Shown piece after piece: positions 37,417-44,757 of a DNA stretch of 64,000 nucleotides. Under the pieces are notes generated by a model. The model had not been told where the DNA came from. It searched no databases and saw only the letters and a program-made list of their open reading frames with translations. The stretch comes from Lachnospiraceae bacterium (GTDB lineage Bacteria > Bacillota > Clostridia > Lachnospirales > Lachnospiraceae), in contig CAJTFW010000001.1 of assembly GCA_910575445.1 (NCBI GenBank), positions 682,001 through 746,000 of the forward strand, given 5' to 3'. Position 1 is the first letter of the stretch; every line of letters begins with the position of its first letter. A program made the position numbers and the translations under genes.

Positions 37417-38726
37417 AAAGAAGCAATAATGTGAAAAATTTAACAGTGATTTGCTTGGCAGGAATAATAGCATTTACAATGATGGCATGTTCAAAAAATC
37501 AGGAATCAAAAAGTCAAGTCATTATTATAGAAGAAAATGAAGAAAAAGTTGTAAATTTTTTTAGCCCTATGGAAAAGAGCAATCCCAATCTTGAAAATCT
37601 TGCAAGAAGTGCTTCAGAGAGAACGCTGATTATGGCAGAAGAGAAGCTTGGTCTAAAAGTGGCATATAAAACATATACTGCAGAAAATTATCAAGATAAG
37701 ACCTACGATGAGGTGGCACTTGACAGAGCACGTAACAATATGGATGATATGTATCTGCTAAATCCAGATGTGATTCAGATATTAGGAGAAGAAGATAAGC
37801 TTATGGATTTATCGGACTTGGAAAATGTGAAAAATCTGCGGGAGGTGGTCAAGACAGCCAATGTTATCAATGGAAAATTAGTAGCGATTCCTCAAGAAAT
37901 CGTGGCTTATGGACTCTTTATCAATAAAGATATGTTTGACCAATATCAGATTCCGCTGCCAGAGACTCCAGAAGATTTTTTAGAGTGTTGCAGAATCTTT
38001 CAGGAAAATGGAATAGAGACACCAGTAGGTGCGAATCGCTGGTGGTTAGAGACTTTTGTATTTGCACAAGCTTATGCAGACTTATACAATGGGGAGAATA
38101 CAGAAGCAGAGATTGCAGCACTAAACAGTGGAGAGAAAAAATACAGCGAATATATGCGTCCTGGCTTTGAATTTCTTCAGGAGTTGATTGACAGAGGCTA
38201 TATCGATGCAGAGAAAGCCTATGTCAGTGAAGCGATAGAGGGAGAAGGCCCGGATTTCTTAGCGCAAAAGACACCGATTGTGATGGCGTATTGGGGTGCA
38301 GCCAATACAAAGACTTCTTATGGGAATCCAGATTTTACAATGCAGGTGATTGGATTTCCAAGCAGTCGTGGACAGATGCCAGTCGTACCTATGACTGGTT
38401 ATGGCATTAGTGCCGATGCAGAACATGCAGAGGATGCGAAGAAGATTCTAAATGAAATCGTTTCGGATGAGGCACTTCAGGTCTATGCAGAGATTAATCA
38501 GGTGATTTCACCATCGAAAAATGTAGAAGTAGATTGTATTCCAGCGCTTGAGCCTCTGAAGGAAAAGATTAAAGAAGATGTCTATGTCCTTGGTGCAAAT
38601 CCAAATATGAAACTAGAACAGTGGGGAAATACTTGTCTGATAGTAAGAAAGCTGTTAAATGGTGCGACCGTAGAAGAATGTATGGCAGAATTTGACAGAT
38701 TACAGGAGGAGACATTAGATAAATAG
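37413..38726 (+). CDS. Extracellular solute-binding lipoprotein
   Basis: 437 residues. Signal peptide with lipobox MMAC (Cys26). The fold is that of family 1 (sugar-type) ABC binding proteins, seen in FFSPMEKSNPNLENLARSAS, NGKLVAIPQEIVAYGLFINKDMF, PETPEDFLECCRIF and TGYGISADAEHAEDAKKIL. No ABC permease or ATPase gene is nearby; instead the gene overlaps the preceding hybrid kinase by four bases (ATGA). It therefore probably delivers a ligand signal to that kinase instead of serving uptake. TGGAGT precedes the start. Confidence 0.88.
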   Translation: MKRSNNVKNLTVICLAGIIAFTMMACSKNQESKSQVIIIEENEEKVVNFFSPMEKSNPNLENLARSASERTLIMAEEKLGLKVAYKTYTAENYQDKTYDEVALDRARNNMDDMYLLNPDVIQILGEEDKLMDLSDLENVKNLREVVKTANVINGKLVAIPQEIVAYGLFINKDMFDQYQIPLPETPEDFLECCRIFQENGIETPVGANRWWLETFVFAQAYADLYNGENTEAEIAALNSGEKKYSEYMRPGFEFLQELIDRGYIDAEKAYVSEAIEGEGPDFLAQKTPIVMAYWGAANTKTSYGNPDFTMQVIGFPSSRGQMPVVPMTGYGISADAEHAEDAKKILNEIVSDEALQVYAEINQVISPSKNVEVDCIPALEPLKEKIKEDVYVLGANPNMKLEQWGNTCLIVRKLLNGATVEECMAEFDRLQEETLDK

Positions 38727-38736
38727 GAGAAGATAT

Positions 38737-40647
38737 ATGAAGAGCGAATTTCCATTAGAAGAATTAAAAGAAGGGCTTTTAAAGGCAAGAGAAGCAGATA
38801 AGCACTTGAAGTATTTTGGAGCAAGCTCTCATAAATACCAGTGGAATCCGCCAGCTTCACTAAGTGAAATAGAAGCATTTGAACAGAGGATAGGAACTAC
38901 GCTGCCGGAAGAATATCGAGAATTTCTCCTAAAGGCAGGAAATGGGGGAGCAGGGCCATATTATGGTCTTTTCTCTATAGAGGAGGTAAATGGCTGGCTA
39001 GACTGGGAAGTAGAGCCAGAGAAAGAGCCATGGCTCTATCCGGGTATGGAAGTTCCAGACCCAGAGGAATGGCCAGACTATGAGGGGAATGTAGATCGCG
39101 GCAGTATTCCGATTGCTTCTTTGGGAGACAGCTATTTTCTTCACCTTATGGTGTCGGGACCACATAGAGGACGGGTAGTGTATCTAGAGGCTGAGCTTTT
39201 GTATATCTTCTTCCCAAGAGAGAAGAGTTTTTTAGCCTGGTATACCAGATGGCTTCGGGAAGTGGCAAAAGGCTATCATATCTTCTGGTATGGAACTAAC
39301 CTAGACGGAGAGGAAGAAGAGCTATGTCAGTGCTATCAGAAGGCGGTAAGCAAAGAGGAAAGATGGCTGATTCTGCAAAGTATGCAAAAATTTCCTTTTT
39401 TTTCTAAGGAAACGGCGGAATTAGTGGAACATGCGGCAAAGGAATATTTGCACGAGGGGAACAGCAGGCTTTTTGCCGAGCTTTTGCATCGCATAAGCCC
39501 TAAGAAAAGGGATGCCTATCTGGAGCTTTTGTGGGAAGAAGGAGAGTACGAAGAGGTTATCTTTACTATCAATTATGCTATCAATCATCTGAATGTAAAC
39601 GAGCAGGCATGCTTAGAACACTGGGGAACAAGAATTCTCTTGGCATTGCCAAAGATTCCGCAGTCTTCCTGGTATATGGCCTTTGGACTTCTGACTAAGT
39701 GTCCGAAGATACGCTTATCTGATGCGATTGATTTATGGGAGATTGCCGAACCAGAAAACAGACCATCGCTTTTGCGCTCTTTTGGAAATTTTGCAGATGC
39801 CAGAGAGCACTTGGACTTTTTCCTGAAGTTTTTAGATGAGAGAGAAGATGTAAAGATGCTAGGTGCTGCGGTTTTGGCAGTTCCAGACGCGGCAAGCGAA
39901 GTATTGCTTGAGAAACTTCATCGTATCTGTAAGGATTTGGAGTTCTCTATGGAGTATAAGCCATATAAGGTGGGAGAGGAAGAAGAATGGCAGAGAAGAA
40001 ATGACCAGGCACGCATCTGTCAAAATGCTTGGTGTACGATAAGAAATGTCAAAGAATTGATAATAAATCCCCCCTTATATGGCATTCCCCGCCCGCATAT
40101 CTTGAAGATAATTCCAGACCAGCCGTGGAAGCGAAAGGAAGATTATGAGTTAGATGATTTTGGGATTCATCCTCTGATTGCACTGGTACTGCAAGAGACC
40201 TATGGCCGTCTGCCATCCACAAAGTGGGACTGGAATCATTTGTTTGAAAAGATACAAAAGTTATATCTGGTACTGGATGAAAAATATCTTGCTCCTGAAT
40301 CAGCCTACTTAGAAGACTTCAAGAGCAGGCATCGAATCTATCTAAGAAAGCCAGATGAATATGGATGGCCTGATAGAACCTATCGCTATGACATCTATGA
40401 CTGGTCTGCGATTGGACGGATGAAGAATCTAAAGGTACTTAAGATAGAGGAGATTTGTGTGGAGGATTTTTCCTTCTTGACACAGTGTCAGAATCTTCAG
40501 AAATTGTCACTCTACAATACCAATTTCACAGACTGCCGCCTGTTGCAAGGACTTTCTAAGCTTAGATATGTAGATTTGCGCTATTGTAAACTGGAACATA
40601 TAGAAGTGTTGGAAGCGTTAGAAGGGATAGAAGTACTTACGTCATAA
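38737..40647 (+). CDS. SUKH (SMI1/KNR4) domain protein with C-terminal leucine-rich repeats
   Basis: 636 residues, cytoplasmic. Residues about 25-170 form a SUKH domain: ASLSEIEAFEQRIGTTLPEEYREFLL and NGGAGPYYGLFSIEEV are textbook SMI1/KNR4 signatures. A helical, HEAT-like middle (about 195-400) follows, and the last 70 residues contain leucine-rich repeats (LKVLKIEEICVEDFSFL, LQKLSLYNTNF, LRYVDLRYCKLEHIEVL). SUKH proteins are often immunity proteins against contact-dependent or polymorphic toxins. It starts ten bases after the binding-protein gene, an odd neighbour. A terminator follows. No toxin gene is visible here. Confidence 0.8.
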   Translation: MKSEFPLEELKEGLLKAREADKHLKYFGASSHKYQWNPPASLSEIEAFEQRIGTTLPEEYREFLLKAGNGGAGPYYGLFSIEEVNGWLDWEVEPEKEPWLYPGMEVPDPEEWPDYEGNVDRGSIPIASLGDSYFLHLMVSGPHRGRVVYLEAELLYIFFPREKSFLAWYTRWLREVAKGYHIFWYGTNLDGEEEELCQCYQKAVSKEERWLILQSMQKFPFFSKETAELVEHAAKEYLHEGNSRLFAELLHRISPKKRDAYLELLWEEGEYEEVIFTINYAINHLNVNEQACLEHWGTRILLALPKIPQSSWYMAFGLLTKCPKIRLSDAIDLWEIAEPENRPSLLRSFGNFADAREHLDFFLKFLDEREDVKMLGAAVLAVPDAASEVLLEKLHRICKDLEFSMEYKPYKVGEEEEWQRRNDQARICQNAWCTIRNVKELIINPPLYGIPRPHILKIIPDQPWKRKEDYELDDFGIHPLIALVLQETYGRLPSTKWDWNHLFEKIQKLYLVLDEKYLAPESAYLEDFKSRHRIYLRKPDEYGWPDRTYRYDIYDWSAIGRMKNLKVLKIEEICVEDFSFLTQCQNLQKLSLYNTNFTDCRLLQGLSKLRYVDLRYCKLEHIEVLEALEGIEVLTS

Positions 40648-40655
40648 GAGAGAAG

Positions 40656-40698
40656 AAAAACCAGTCGTTTGTAAAAAAGACAGACGATTGGTTTTTTT
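40656..40698 (+). terminator. Terminator after the SUKH gene
   Basis: AAAAACCAGTCGTTTG pairs with CAGACGATTGGTTTTTTT around a nine-base loop, with a T-run of seven. Confidence 0.85.
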
Positions 40699-40728
40699 GT
40701 TGAAATTGTATCCGAAGGAAAGCAACCA

Positions 40729-40757
40729 TTGACAATGTATATACTATTGTATATACT
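40729..40757 (+). promoter_or_regulatory. mazEF promoter and operator
   Basis: TTGACA (40729-40734), exact 17-bp spacer, TATACT (40752-40757). Within it the self-palindromic GTATATAC occurs twice (40737-40744 and 40749-40756), four bases apart, and covers the spacer and -10 box. This fits autorepression by MazE or the MazEF complex. Confidence 0.75.
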
Positions 40758-40782
40758 TATGCATAAGGAAGGAGATGAGTTT

Positions 40783-41028
40783 ATGCAGACAACGATTCAA
40801 AAATGGGGAAATTCTCAAGGGATAAGAATACCAAAAGCATTTCTTGAAGCATTGGAGATGATGGAAAATGACCTTGTGGAGTTAAGCAGAGTTGATGATA
40901 ATATTGTAATTAGGAAAGTAAAAGAAAAAAAAGAACTTACTTTAGAGGATATTTTTAAAGACTATGATGGCGAATCTGCAGCAGAAGAATTTGATTGGGG
41001 GGCTTCTGTTGGAAAGGAAGTGTGGTAA
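40783..41028 (+). CDS. mazE: MazE-type antitoxin (AbrB/SpoVT fold)
   Basis: 81 residues from ATG 40783, after AAGGAAGGAG; an in-frame upstream ATG overlaps the promoter and is not used. N-terminal swapped-hairpin DNA-binding fold: TTIQKWGNSQGIRIPKAFLEAL then NDLVELSRVDDNIVIRKV. The acidic C-terminal tail (LEDIFKDYDGES to FDWGASVGKEVW) wraps around the toxin in this family. It neutralises MazF and represses the operon. Its stop overlaps the toxin start (TAATG). Confidence 0.92.
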   Translation: MQTTIQKWGNSQGIRIPKAFLEALEMMENDLVELSRVDDNIVIRKVKEKKELTLEDIFKDYDGESAAEEFDWGASVGKEVW

Positions 41029-41354
41029 TGTACTATCCAAAACAAGGCGACATTGTATTTTTGGATTTTAGTCCACAATCAGGGCATGAACAAGCAGGCA
41101 GAAGACCAGGTGTAGTTATTAGTAATGAACAATTTTTCATAAAAACTAAATTTGCTGTGGTGTGTCCAATTACAAATTCAAGTAATCGGTTTCCACTGCA
41201 TATTCCACTGGATGATAGAACGAAGACCACAGGTGTGATACTGACAGAACATATGAAATGTTTGGATGTGATTAGCAGAAATATTCAGTTTGTGGAACAA
41301 ATACCAAAAGATTTACTGGAAAAAGTTCTGGCATATATAAAGGCATTTTTCTAA
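41028..41354 (+). CDS. mazF: MazF-type mRNA interferase toxin
   Basis: 108 residues from ATG 41028, overlapping the antitoxin stop. PemK/MazF fold: GDIVFLDFSPQSGHEQAGRRPGVVIS with the conserved Arg, then VVCPITNSS and VILTEHMKCLDV. MazF cuts single-stranded RNA at short motifs and slows growth when freed from MazE. The family length is normal and the catalytic Arg and the Thr/Ser of PITNS are present, so it should be active. A terminator follows at 41378. Confidence 0.93.
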   Translation: MYYPKQGDIVFLDFSPQSGHEQAGRRPGVVISNEQFFIKTKFAVVCPITNSSNRFPLHIPLDDRTKTTGVILTEHMKCLDVISRNIQFVEQIPKDLLEKVLAYIKAFF

Positions 41355-41377
41355 TGGGGTAAATAAATAGGTTGAAC

Positions 41378-41418
41378 AAAAAGGCATTTGGAAAATAAAA
41401 GTTCCAGATGCTTTTTTT
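41378..41418 (+). terminator. Terminator after mazF
   Basis: AAAAAGGCATTTGGAA pairs with TTCCAGATGCTTTTTTT around an eight-base A-rich loop. Confidence 0.8.
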
Positions 41419-41455
41419 GTGTGGAAATAAGAGAGAAAAAAATGATTATAGAAAA

Positions 41456-41483
41456 TGTACCAAAAAGTGTACTTTTTGAAATA
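41456..41483. repeat. Palindrome copy 1 upstream of the TnpB-like gene
   Basis: TGTACCAAAAAGT-GT-ACTTTTTG then AAATA; the right arm is eroded at its end. It is flanked by a wider inverted pair, TTATAGAAA (about 41447) and TTTCTATAA (about 41491). It matches copy 2 at 41582-41609. Confidence 0.65.
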
Positions 41484-41581
41484 CCCTGAATTTCTATAAC
41501 CAAATAGGATTTTAGCACAATATTTATAAAAAATCAATCATTTCTGGTTATTTCTTATGGGAATTTCAGGATAGGGAAGGG

Positions 41582-41609
41582 TGTACCAAAAAGTACACTT
41601 TTTGGTACA
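41582..41609. repeat. Palindrome copy 2, perfect, upstream of the TnpB-like gene
   Basis: TGTACCAAAAAGT-AC-ACTTTTTGGTACA, 13-bp perfect arms, ending 33 bases before the start codon. It is 126 bp from copy 1. Possible operator, promoter-proximal RNA hairpin, or relic of an IS605-type left end. Confidence 0.75.
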
Positions 41610-41642
41610 TCTCCTGACCTATATATCAAATAAGGAAGCAAA

Positions 41643-42968
41643 ATGACAGAAAATACAATCTGTAAAACGGTAAGCCAGTACAGCAGCAAGCCCATCTCTG
41701 TGGAAGATATGCGAAAGCTACAGGAAATCGCTGCCGACTACGCAAAGGTAAAGAACTATGTCTACCAGCGCTATAGCGGTATCAAAAGCCTGTCGATGCT
41801 CTATCCGGGTTATGCAATCCAAAATGAGATGACAAAAAGCGGACTTCGAGAGAGACTTGGACTACCGTCGGTATATTTTTATCTGGCGGTCTTTGATGCG
41901 CTTCGGGATATCAAAGTGCAGTGGTCCAAGACAAAAGCAGCAGTTCTAAAGCGGGTCAATGCCAATGACCATCTTTTAGAGGAAGAAAAGCATTTTCTTC
42001 GGTATTTACTAAAAGTTAGCAATGCATTTCTGTCAGCCTTAGATGGCTCCTTGCTAAAGCTTCCAAAAGAATTACAGCGTCAATATGAGCTGCTTGCATC
42101 TCGCGTAGAAGTTAAAAAATTAGAAAACTATCTGCGCCGGCAAGTACGTAAATTTCCACTTCGGCTGCATACCGATTGTGCAGATGGATTTTCCGTCGCA
42201 GAAAGAGCTTATCGCTATGGAGACCATGGCATCTATCTGTCCGTAAAAGAAAAGCGAAAACGCGTTTTTGTTCCGTTGACAGACAGCAATCGTTATACCA
42301 GACAGCTCTATGTGCAGTTGTACCCAGAGCAAAGCCGGATAGAACTAAGAGTTCCTATCGATGTGACAGCCAGAAAACACAAAGACTATAACCGACAAGT
42401 TGGCTTGTCTATGGGAATCTTTACGATGTTTGTCACCGATGAAGGTCATAGATACGGCGAAGAATTAGGTCTCTATCAGACACAGCTTTCCGACTGGCTA
42501 AGAGAGCAGTCAAGCATCTACGCGAAAAACCGTACTGCCAATTCCGGGCGCAAAAAGTACAGAGACCAAAAACGCCGCTTACAAGAGCAGCTTCACAGTT
42601 ACATTAATCAGGAGCTAAACCGTTTTCTAAAGACCGAAAAGCCAGAAGTTATCTACCTCCCCAAGCTTCCAAGGCCAGGAGCCACAGGCCCGATCAAGCG
42701 TATCAACTACACAGCGACCACCTGGCAACGCGGCTATATCAAAAGCCGTCTGACGCAGAAGTGCAAGGAGCAGTCCATAACGCTTGTCGAAGTCTTTGGC
42801 AAAGATATCAGCAACCTATGCAGCCAGTGCAGTGCTATAGGAGTCAAAAAAGAAGATATTTTCTCTTGTCCCAACTGTGGCTATCAGATAAGCCAAAGAC
42901 AAAACACAGCACAAAACGCCAAAAAGCGCGGCGAACAAGATCATAAGAGCAAAATTCTGGATAAATAA
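41643..42968 (+). CDS. Nuclease-dead TnpB homologue (TldR-like RNA-guided repressor candidate)
   Basis: 441 residues, TnpB length. The wedge/REC-like N-terminal half precedes the RuvC-like part. All three RuvC acids appear replaced: motif I reads QVGLSMGI with Ser256 where VGID has Asp; motif II reads PEVIYLPKL with Pro340 where VVEDL has Glu; motif III reads SQRQNTAQN with Arg419 where D-x-N-A-A has Asp. The zinc finger is intact (Cys393, Cys396, Cys409, Cys412), and so is the long basic RuvC insert. The frame is open and normal in codon use, so this looks like retained function without cleavage. No TnpA transposase gene is nearby. A structured guide-RNA-like segment follows directly. Confidence 0.88.
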   Translation: MTENTICKTVSQYSSKPISVEDMRKLQEIAADYAKVKNYVYQRYSGIKSLSMLYPGYAIQNEMTKSGLRERLGLPSVYFYLAVFDALRDIKVQWSKTKAAVLKRVNANDHLLEEEKHFLRYLLKVSNAFLSALDGSLLKLPKELQRQYELLASRVEVKKLENYLRRQVRKFPLRLHTDCADGFSVAERAYRYGDHGIYLSVKEKRKRVFVPLTDSNRYTRQLYVQLYPEQSRIELRVPIDVTARKHKDYNRQVGLSMGIFTMFVTDEGHRYGEELGLYQTQLSDWLREQSSIYAKNRTANSGRKKYRDQKRRLQEQLHSYINQELNRFLKTEKPEVIYLPKLPRPGATGPIKRINYTATTWQRGYIKSRLTQKCKEQSITLVEVFGKDISNLCSQCSAIGVKKEDIFSCPNCGYQISQRQNTAQNAKKRGEQDHKSKILDK

Positions 42969-43039
42969 AGGCCAAAAGCCCGAATTTCACCGAAAGGACC
43001 GGAACATTTGTTCATGATATAAAAACAAAACACGGCATT

Positions 43040-43187
43040 AGAAGGCAGAAGGCAAAAAGTCCCTCTGCGCATTGGGTAGGCCAAGACCCTGTGAACATAC
43101 GATACGTCTTGTATGAGGTAGCAGGGAGCGAAGTGGGACTATCGTCCCACATCATTCCAAAGGATGACCAATATTCCTTATTTTATC
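43040..43187 (+). ncRNA. Putative omega-RNA-like guide RNA of the TnpB homologue
   Basis: It lies on the coding strand 70-220 bases after the TnpB-like stop, where IS605 elements encode their guide RNA. Pairing seen: GGGT (43074) with ACCC (43086) or CCCTG (43087) with CAGGG (43122); CATAC (43096) with GTATG (43111); a perfect GTGGGAC-TATC-GTCCCAC (43133-43150); and a final hairpin TCATTCC-AAA-GGATGA (43152-43167). By analogy the guide starts right after the last hairpin, near 43168, reading CCAATATTCCTTATTTTATC. Boundaries are estimates and the 5' end is uncertain. Confidence 0.55.
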
Positions 43188-43267
43188 TTAGCAATGAGCC
43201 GGGAAGGCAGAAGTTTTCAGGAGATAGATGGTGAGCTCGCTCGCCAGATATCGGAGGAAAAGTTATG

Positions 43268-43312
43268 ACTATGTGGCGAACGCCACATAGTGAGAAAAAT
43301 CTTTGATTTTTC
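43268..43312. repeat. Two adjacent perfect hairpins
   Basis: ACTATGTGGCG-AA-CGCCACATAGT (43268-43291), then GAAAAATC-TTT-GATTTTTC (43294-43312). No T-run follows the first, but the second ends in T5 followed by CG. They may insulate the glycan operon from the upstream transcript. Confidence 0.6.
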
Positions 43313-43373
43313 GAACCTACCCGACGGACTAAAGCATTTATCTACATAGCATCTATCGGAGGCAGAAAAAAAC

Positions 43374-44732
43374 ATGCGAAAATCTCAAAAAACCCAAATC
43401 GAAAACTTCCTCCATCTCCTTAACCGCGCCCACGAAGAAATAAAAAAAGCAATTTCGTCTGGCAAAAAAGATACTGCCCTAGACCTCCTAGCCCAGTGCC
43501 AAGACAGCGCCATCCAAATTGGTGAAATGATAGAAGCCATTGAAGGTGAAGGCTGCGCTACCATCCCTCACTTAGAGCACTACTGCGAAGTCCTCTATCA
43601 AATCTACAATTCCATACACCAGAACCAACAACTTTATGTAAACCAAATATACAAACGTCTTCGCACCTCCCTAACCGCCATCAAAAACAGCGTTAAAACT
43701 GACATTCCCATCCGCACCGAGGCTGTATTTCTACCCTACAAAGCCTCCATGTGGGATTCCCTAGAAAGTGTCTTTAAAGCTGCAGACGAAGACCCATCTT
43801 GCGATGCCTACGTCATTCCCATCCCCTATTTCGACAAAAACCCGGATGGAACCTTTAAAGAAGAACACTACGAAGGCGACCTCTACCCCGACGATATACC
43901 TATCACCTCCTACAAAGACTACGATTTCGCCGAGCGCCAGCCCGACCTAATCTTTATCCACAACCCCTACGACGAGTGCAACTACGTCACCAGCGTACAC
44001 CCATTTTTCTACTCCAAAAACCTAAAACAGTTCACCGAAAAGTTAGTATATATACCATACTTTATATTAGGAGAAATCGACCCAGAAAACAAAGCTGCTA
44101 TAGAAGGAATGAAACACTTCTGCACCGTCCCAGGCGTTATCTATGCAGACAAAGTGATTGTACAGTCCGAAGATATGCGAAAGATTTACATAGATGTCCT
44201 CACCGAATATGGCAAAGGCAGCAAGGCAGATAGAAAATATTGGGAAGAAAAAATCTTAGGACTTGGTTCACCGAAAGTGGATAAAGTGTTAAGTACACGG
44301 AAGGAAGATGTGGAGATTCCAGAAGAATGGAAGAAAATTATTGAGAAAGAAGATGGAAGCTTTAAGAAGGTTATTTTCTATAATACAAGTGTGACTGCGC
44401 TTTTGGAGCATGAAGAGAAGATGCTTATAAAGATGCGGGATGTGTTTCGGGTGTTTAAGGAGAATGTAGAAGAAGTAGCACTGTTGTGGAGACCACATCC
44501 ACTGATACAGGCGACGATTGAAAGTATGAGGCCAGAATTATGGGCAGAATATCGGGAACTTGTAGCAGAGTATAAAGAAGAAGGATGGGGGATATATGAT
44601 GATACGGCGGATTTGGATAGGGCGATTGCGGTGTGTGATGGGTATTATGGGGATTTGAGCTCAGTAGTAAAACTGTGTCAAGAGGCAAACAAAATGGTGA
44701 TGCTTCAGAATATAGATATGATTATAAATTAA
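43374..44732 (+). CDS. CDP-glycerol glycerophosphotransferase-like protein
   Basis: 452 residues, ATG 43374 after CGGAGG. Helical N-terminal 100 residues, then a GT-B-like part: IRTEAVFLPYKASMWDSLESVF, VIPIPYFDKNPDGT, DYDFAERQPDLIFIHNPYDECNYVTSV and a C-terminal domain with VALLWRPHPLI and YYGDLSSVV. These match proteins loosely related to TagB/TagF CDP-glycerol glycerophosphotransferases, which act on surface polymers at the membrane. The acceptor is unknown. Unusually, the first half (to about 44,080) uses C-ending codons and little G while the second half is rich in G and T and poor in C. It is the first gene of the glycan cluster. Confidence 0.7.
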   Translation: MRKSQKTQIENFLHLLNRAHEEIKKAISSGKKDTALDLLAQCQDSAIQIGEMIEAIEGEGCATIPHLEHYCEVLYQIYNSIHQNQQLYVNQIYKRLRTSLTAIKNSVKTDIPIRTEAVFLPYKASMWDSLESVFKAADEDPSCDAYVIPIPYFDKNPDGTFKEEHYEGDLYPDDIPITSYKDYDFAERQPDLIFIHNPYDECNYVTSVHPFFYSKNLKQFTEKLVYIPYFILGEIDPENKAAIEGMKHFCTVPGVIYADKVIVQSEDMRKIYIDVLTEYGKGSKADRKYWEEKILGLGSPKVDKVLSTRKEDVEIPEEWKKIIEKEDGSFKKVIFYNTSVTALLEHEEKMLIKMRDVFRVFKENVEEVALLWRPHPLIQATIESMRPELWAEYRELVAEYKEEGWGIYDDTADLDRAIAVCDGYYGDLSSVVKLCQEANKMVMLQNIDMIIN

Positions 44733-44757
44733 GTAGTAATACATAGTGAGGCTGGAT

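Larger units (their letters stand above)
42969..43373. other. 405-bp gene-free stretch: guide-RNA-like segment then hairpin cluster
   Basis: No coding frame. The first part (about 43040-43187) is a series of nested hairpins that I assign to a putative guide RNA of the TnpB homologue. The second part (43191-43312) starts with GCAATGAGCC, also seen at 10413, and holds a hairpin around GGTGAGC/GCTCGCC, a perfect 11-bp one at 43268-43291 and an 8-bp one at 43294-43312. The ribosome site of the next gene (CGGAGG) ends at about 43361. Confidence 0.6.

Noticed and set aside
37413-38726. Sugar ABC importer operon
   Set aside because: No permease or ATPase gene is adjacent; the binding protein is coupled to a kinase.
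41628-41637. Ten-base match (AAATAAGGAA) to the reverse complement of the proposed guide, at the ribosome site of the TnpB-like gene
   Set aside because: The match covers guide positions about 7-16 only; the seed positions 1-6 do not match, so it is not a credible autoregulatory target.
41643-42968. Active IS605 transposon
   Set aside because: No TnpA gene, no matched element ends seen, and the RuvC acids are replaced.
43191-43312. CRISPR array
   Set aside because: The hairpins are each different, with no regular repeat and spacer pattern.
43329-43353. Sigma-28-like promoter (CTAAA, 16 bases, CATCTAT) before the glycan operon
   Set aside because: Only 4 of 7 bases of the -10 element fit CCGATAT, and the start point would fall in the ribosome site.
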